From the NCBI GenBank assembly GCA_002337545.1, contig DDGE01000050.1, forward strand, positions 1 through 31,133: a stretch of DNA of 31,133 bases. The letters run 5' to 3'. Within the stretch, counting starts at the first letter, position 1; each line of letters begins with the position of its first letter. The position numbers were made by a program, and so were the translations under genes. Below the pieces are notes generated by a model that ran no database searches, was not told the origin of the DNA, and was given only the letters and a program-made list of their open reading frames with translations. This DNA comes from Phycisphaerales bacterium UBA1910. Its GTDB lineage: Bacteria; Planctomycetota; Phycisphaerae; Phycisphaerales; UBA1924. Below are positions 30,601 through 31,133 of the stretch, in pieces.

Positions 30601-31096
30601 TGCCGGTGCGTTTGACCCCGTCGTGACCCCGATCTCCGACGGTGTCGTCATTGATGTCCAGGGTGTCGCGTCGGCTGACCGTCGCTATGTCACCCTCACG
30701 ATCCGGACGGCACAGTCGACAGTGACCTTCGACCCCGAGAACAATGTCACGGTCAGCGGTGCTGCAGGCGGCGGCGGCACGGCCGGCGGCGACTCCTCGG
30801 TCTTCTCCGCTCCGATCCAGCGTCCTGAGGTCATCGGGACCCAGCTCTCGACGACCGTGACCATCCCCGACCAGGGCACCATCCTGCTCGGCGGTCAGCG
30901 GTTTATCGAAGAAGTTGAGGTTGAGTCCGGTGTTCCGGTCCTGAGCAAGATCCCGATCCTGTCGCGATTCTTCTCAAACCGAATCGATGCAAAGTCAGAG
31001 AAGACGCTGCTCATCCTCCTCAAGCCGACCATCCTCATCCAGAATGAGGAAGAGGAACTCAACTTCCCAGGTCTGCTCGACCAGCTCGGACGCTGA
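27614..31096 (+). CDS. Large TPR-containing secretin (type II/IV pilus secretion outer-membrane channel)
   Basis: A 1160-residue secretin. Residues 1-~30 are a signal peptide (RSLLLASVAFAGLPSASVLA). Residues ~32-560 are helical TPR-like and coiled-coil repeats (RANQLLIEGQLVRARAMLL, EALTLYTNIVTNFNA). Residues ~575-700 form an N0/N1-like ring domain (VEFNDNAFEDVVGFIGSTTGID). A poly-Gly linker (~706-715) precedes a second domain. The secretin C-domain (~790-1150) opens with VQINVETRFLSVDQNFFEQIGFD and ends with the signature GVPVLSKIPILSRFF and LLILLKPTILIQ. An insert near 865 carries a DTDGDGVAD loop. The size far exceeds GspD (~650-700). The start at 27614 has GGAG 8 nt upstream; the frame 41 residues longer is rejected. 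Other secretion genes may lie past the right edge. Confidence 0.92.
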   Translation: MSPTPYRSVRSLLLASVAFAGLPSASVLASVELERVTQREDTQEVLDRANQLLIEGQLVRARAMLLALQDSPISATLSDQQSDQLWALLAKANTMFQRADRVDMSLQKAQLALSTDNIVEAKRQANIVIESSRSDSDQIDAANAVLDLCEARQNDAMGKIDGAINRVREAFNAGDYAQSKLLITRIGQLGLELNETQQDTLDVLRGKLTSIEKSQGNLGNYNPAMGMLAPESGMSSDWLTGSTQDGARTGSYLGNQPEEPTQAEPIDIELVEEEPQVDLLDAARRFEAQSLLGQANLAFEERRFNEALTLYTNIVTNFNAYVSANDLELARERRAEAQIQLGVQGGPEDDILGDTVRDDSLLLQRSQAAFENYMDQSRQALSEGDTDTARTLVAQADLTIKRARDVMAESAFENYQDRVAEMIAQINSTEEQQRIAEREAERERLAEETAQFAENRRRERDEKIIANLERVHALQQELKYEEALEVVESILFLDPSNPAGLLLKDIIQDTLIYRENLGYQRDKGLSYARQSLDNQEAMVATDSIIGYPDDWPSISFRRGDILEYAESEANRAVIAKMDNTKMPVEFNDNAFEDVVGFIGSTTGIDIDVDWESLADIGVDPDTPVALKLNSVTINVLLDRVLAKVSDPTLPAGWAVQDGILTIASEEVLRLNTVLETYDIRDLIFVVPDFDNAPEFDLANAIQQSGRGGGGGGGGGSSPFSGGTQDPQDITSREDRVDAIITLIQDNVDPEGWRENGGDTSSITELNGNFIITSTPKNHRAIIGLLNKLRQQRAVQINVETRFLSVDQNFFEQIGFDLDVYFNADSTEYQLARVIDPSLLPSDYFDSSGALLDNVSGGGNFPIDTDGDGVADTIGPITQPVLGPGFNGGILPDGTILGDDSWSIIRAAQNSFGLTEFLANSSSFAGDILNLNPALGVTGRFLDDIQVDFLVEATQADSRSVILTAPRLTFTNGQRAFIAVTNQTSFISDLTPVAGSGAGAFDPVVTPISDGVVIDVQGVASADRRYVTLTIRTAQSTVTFDPENNVTVSGAAGGGGTAGGDSSVFSAPIQRPEVIGTQLSTTVTIPDQGTILLGGQRFIEEVEVESGVPVLSKIPILSRFFSNRIDAKSEKTLLILLKPTILIQNEEEELNFPGLLDQLGR

Positions 31097-31133
31097 TTCA
31101 ACTGCTTTTCCAAACTCGCGGGCGCACCATTCG

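Noticed and set aside
1-31133. CRISPR arrays, insertion sequences, prophage or integron features
   Set aside because: No regularly spaced direct repeats, transposase or integrase motifs, or flanking target duplications were seen.

Overview
The window reads as chromosomal DNA of a Gram-negative planctomycete, most likely of the Phycisphaerae/Phycisphaerales type. This is inferred from gene content: a planctomycete-style ECF sigma factor overlapping a Ser/Thr kinase with TPRs, a secreted protein with a PEP-CTERM-like tail, a DUF11 lipoprotein, lipopolysaccharide genes (lpxK, hldE), a ribosomal protein S16 with a long acidic tail, and a very large TPR-secretin. There are no phage, IS, CRISPR or toxin-antitoxin genes. 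It looks like ordinary core chromosome carrying several poorly described genes.

Layout. 1-3398: the N-terminus of a secreted protein (minus), then an ECF sigma factor overlapping a kinase/TPR gene that is interrupted by an in-frame TAA. 3586-5008: tRNA-Leu(UAA) with promoter and terminator, and a Tat-exported glycosylasparaginase, all minus. 5236-8357: a tightly coupled five-gene operon in which every start overlaps the previous stop as ATGA. It encodes two tiny membrane proteins, a ferric-reductase-like membrane/Rieske fusion, an anchored protein with an unusual Cys motif, and a nitrilase-fold amidase. A palindrome and an 11-codon upstream ORF precede it. 8381-11620: rplS, an alcohol-dehydrogenase-like gene, rpsP and trmD; this is the classical rpsP-rimM-trmD-rplS cluster broken up and partly inverted. 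11745-14741: a Cys-rich lipoprotein, hldE, an ASCH protein and maf. 14845-18216: DUF11 lipoprotein, lpxK and a small membrane protein (minus). 18293-21073: serS, a 391-nt non-coding stretch with a strong hairpin, a small conserved protein and ogt. 21073-25963: PEP-CTERM-like protein, then rluD-type synthase/YfgM-like protein and a short MnmE-like GTPase/coaX as two ATGA-coupled pairs (minus). 26095-31096: an unrecognised soluble protein, a 511-nt gap full of inverted repeats, and a 1160-residue secretin.

Genes that act together: lpxK and hldE supply lipid A and inner-core heptose for the outer membrane in which the secretin would sit. rplS, rpsP, trmD, serS, tRNA-Leu, rluD and the MnmE-like GTPase serve translation. 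The sigma/kinase pair is a signalling unit whose kinase is apparently broken.

The most striking global signal is in start regions. Genes that lack a Shine-Dalgarno sequence nearly all carry a TANNNT hexamer ending 5-8 nt before the ATG, as expected for leaderless mRNAs. Most of the remaining genes have clear AAGGA/GGAG sites. Nothing here is a proven new system; the coupled redox operon with its uORF and the structured pre-secretin leader are the best candidates for something undescribed.
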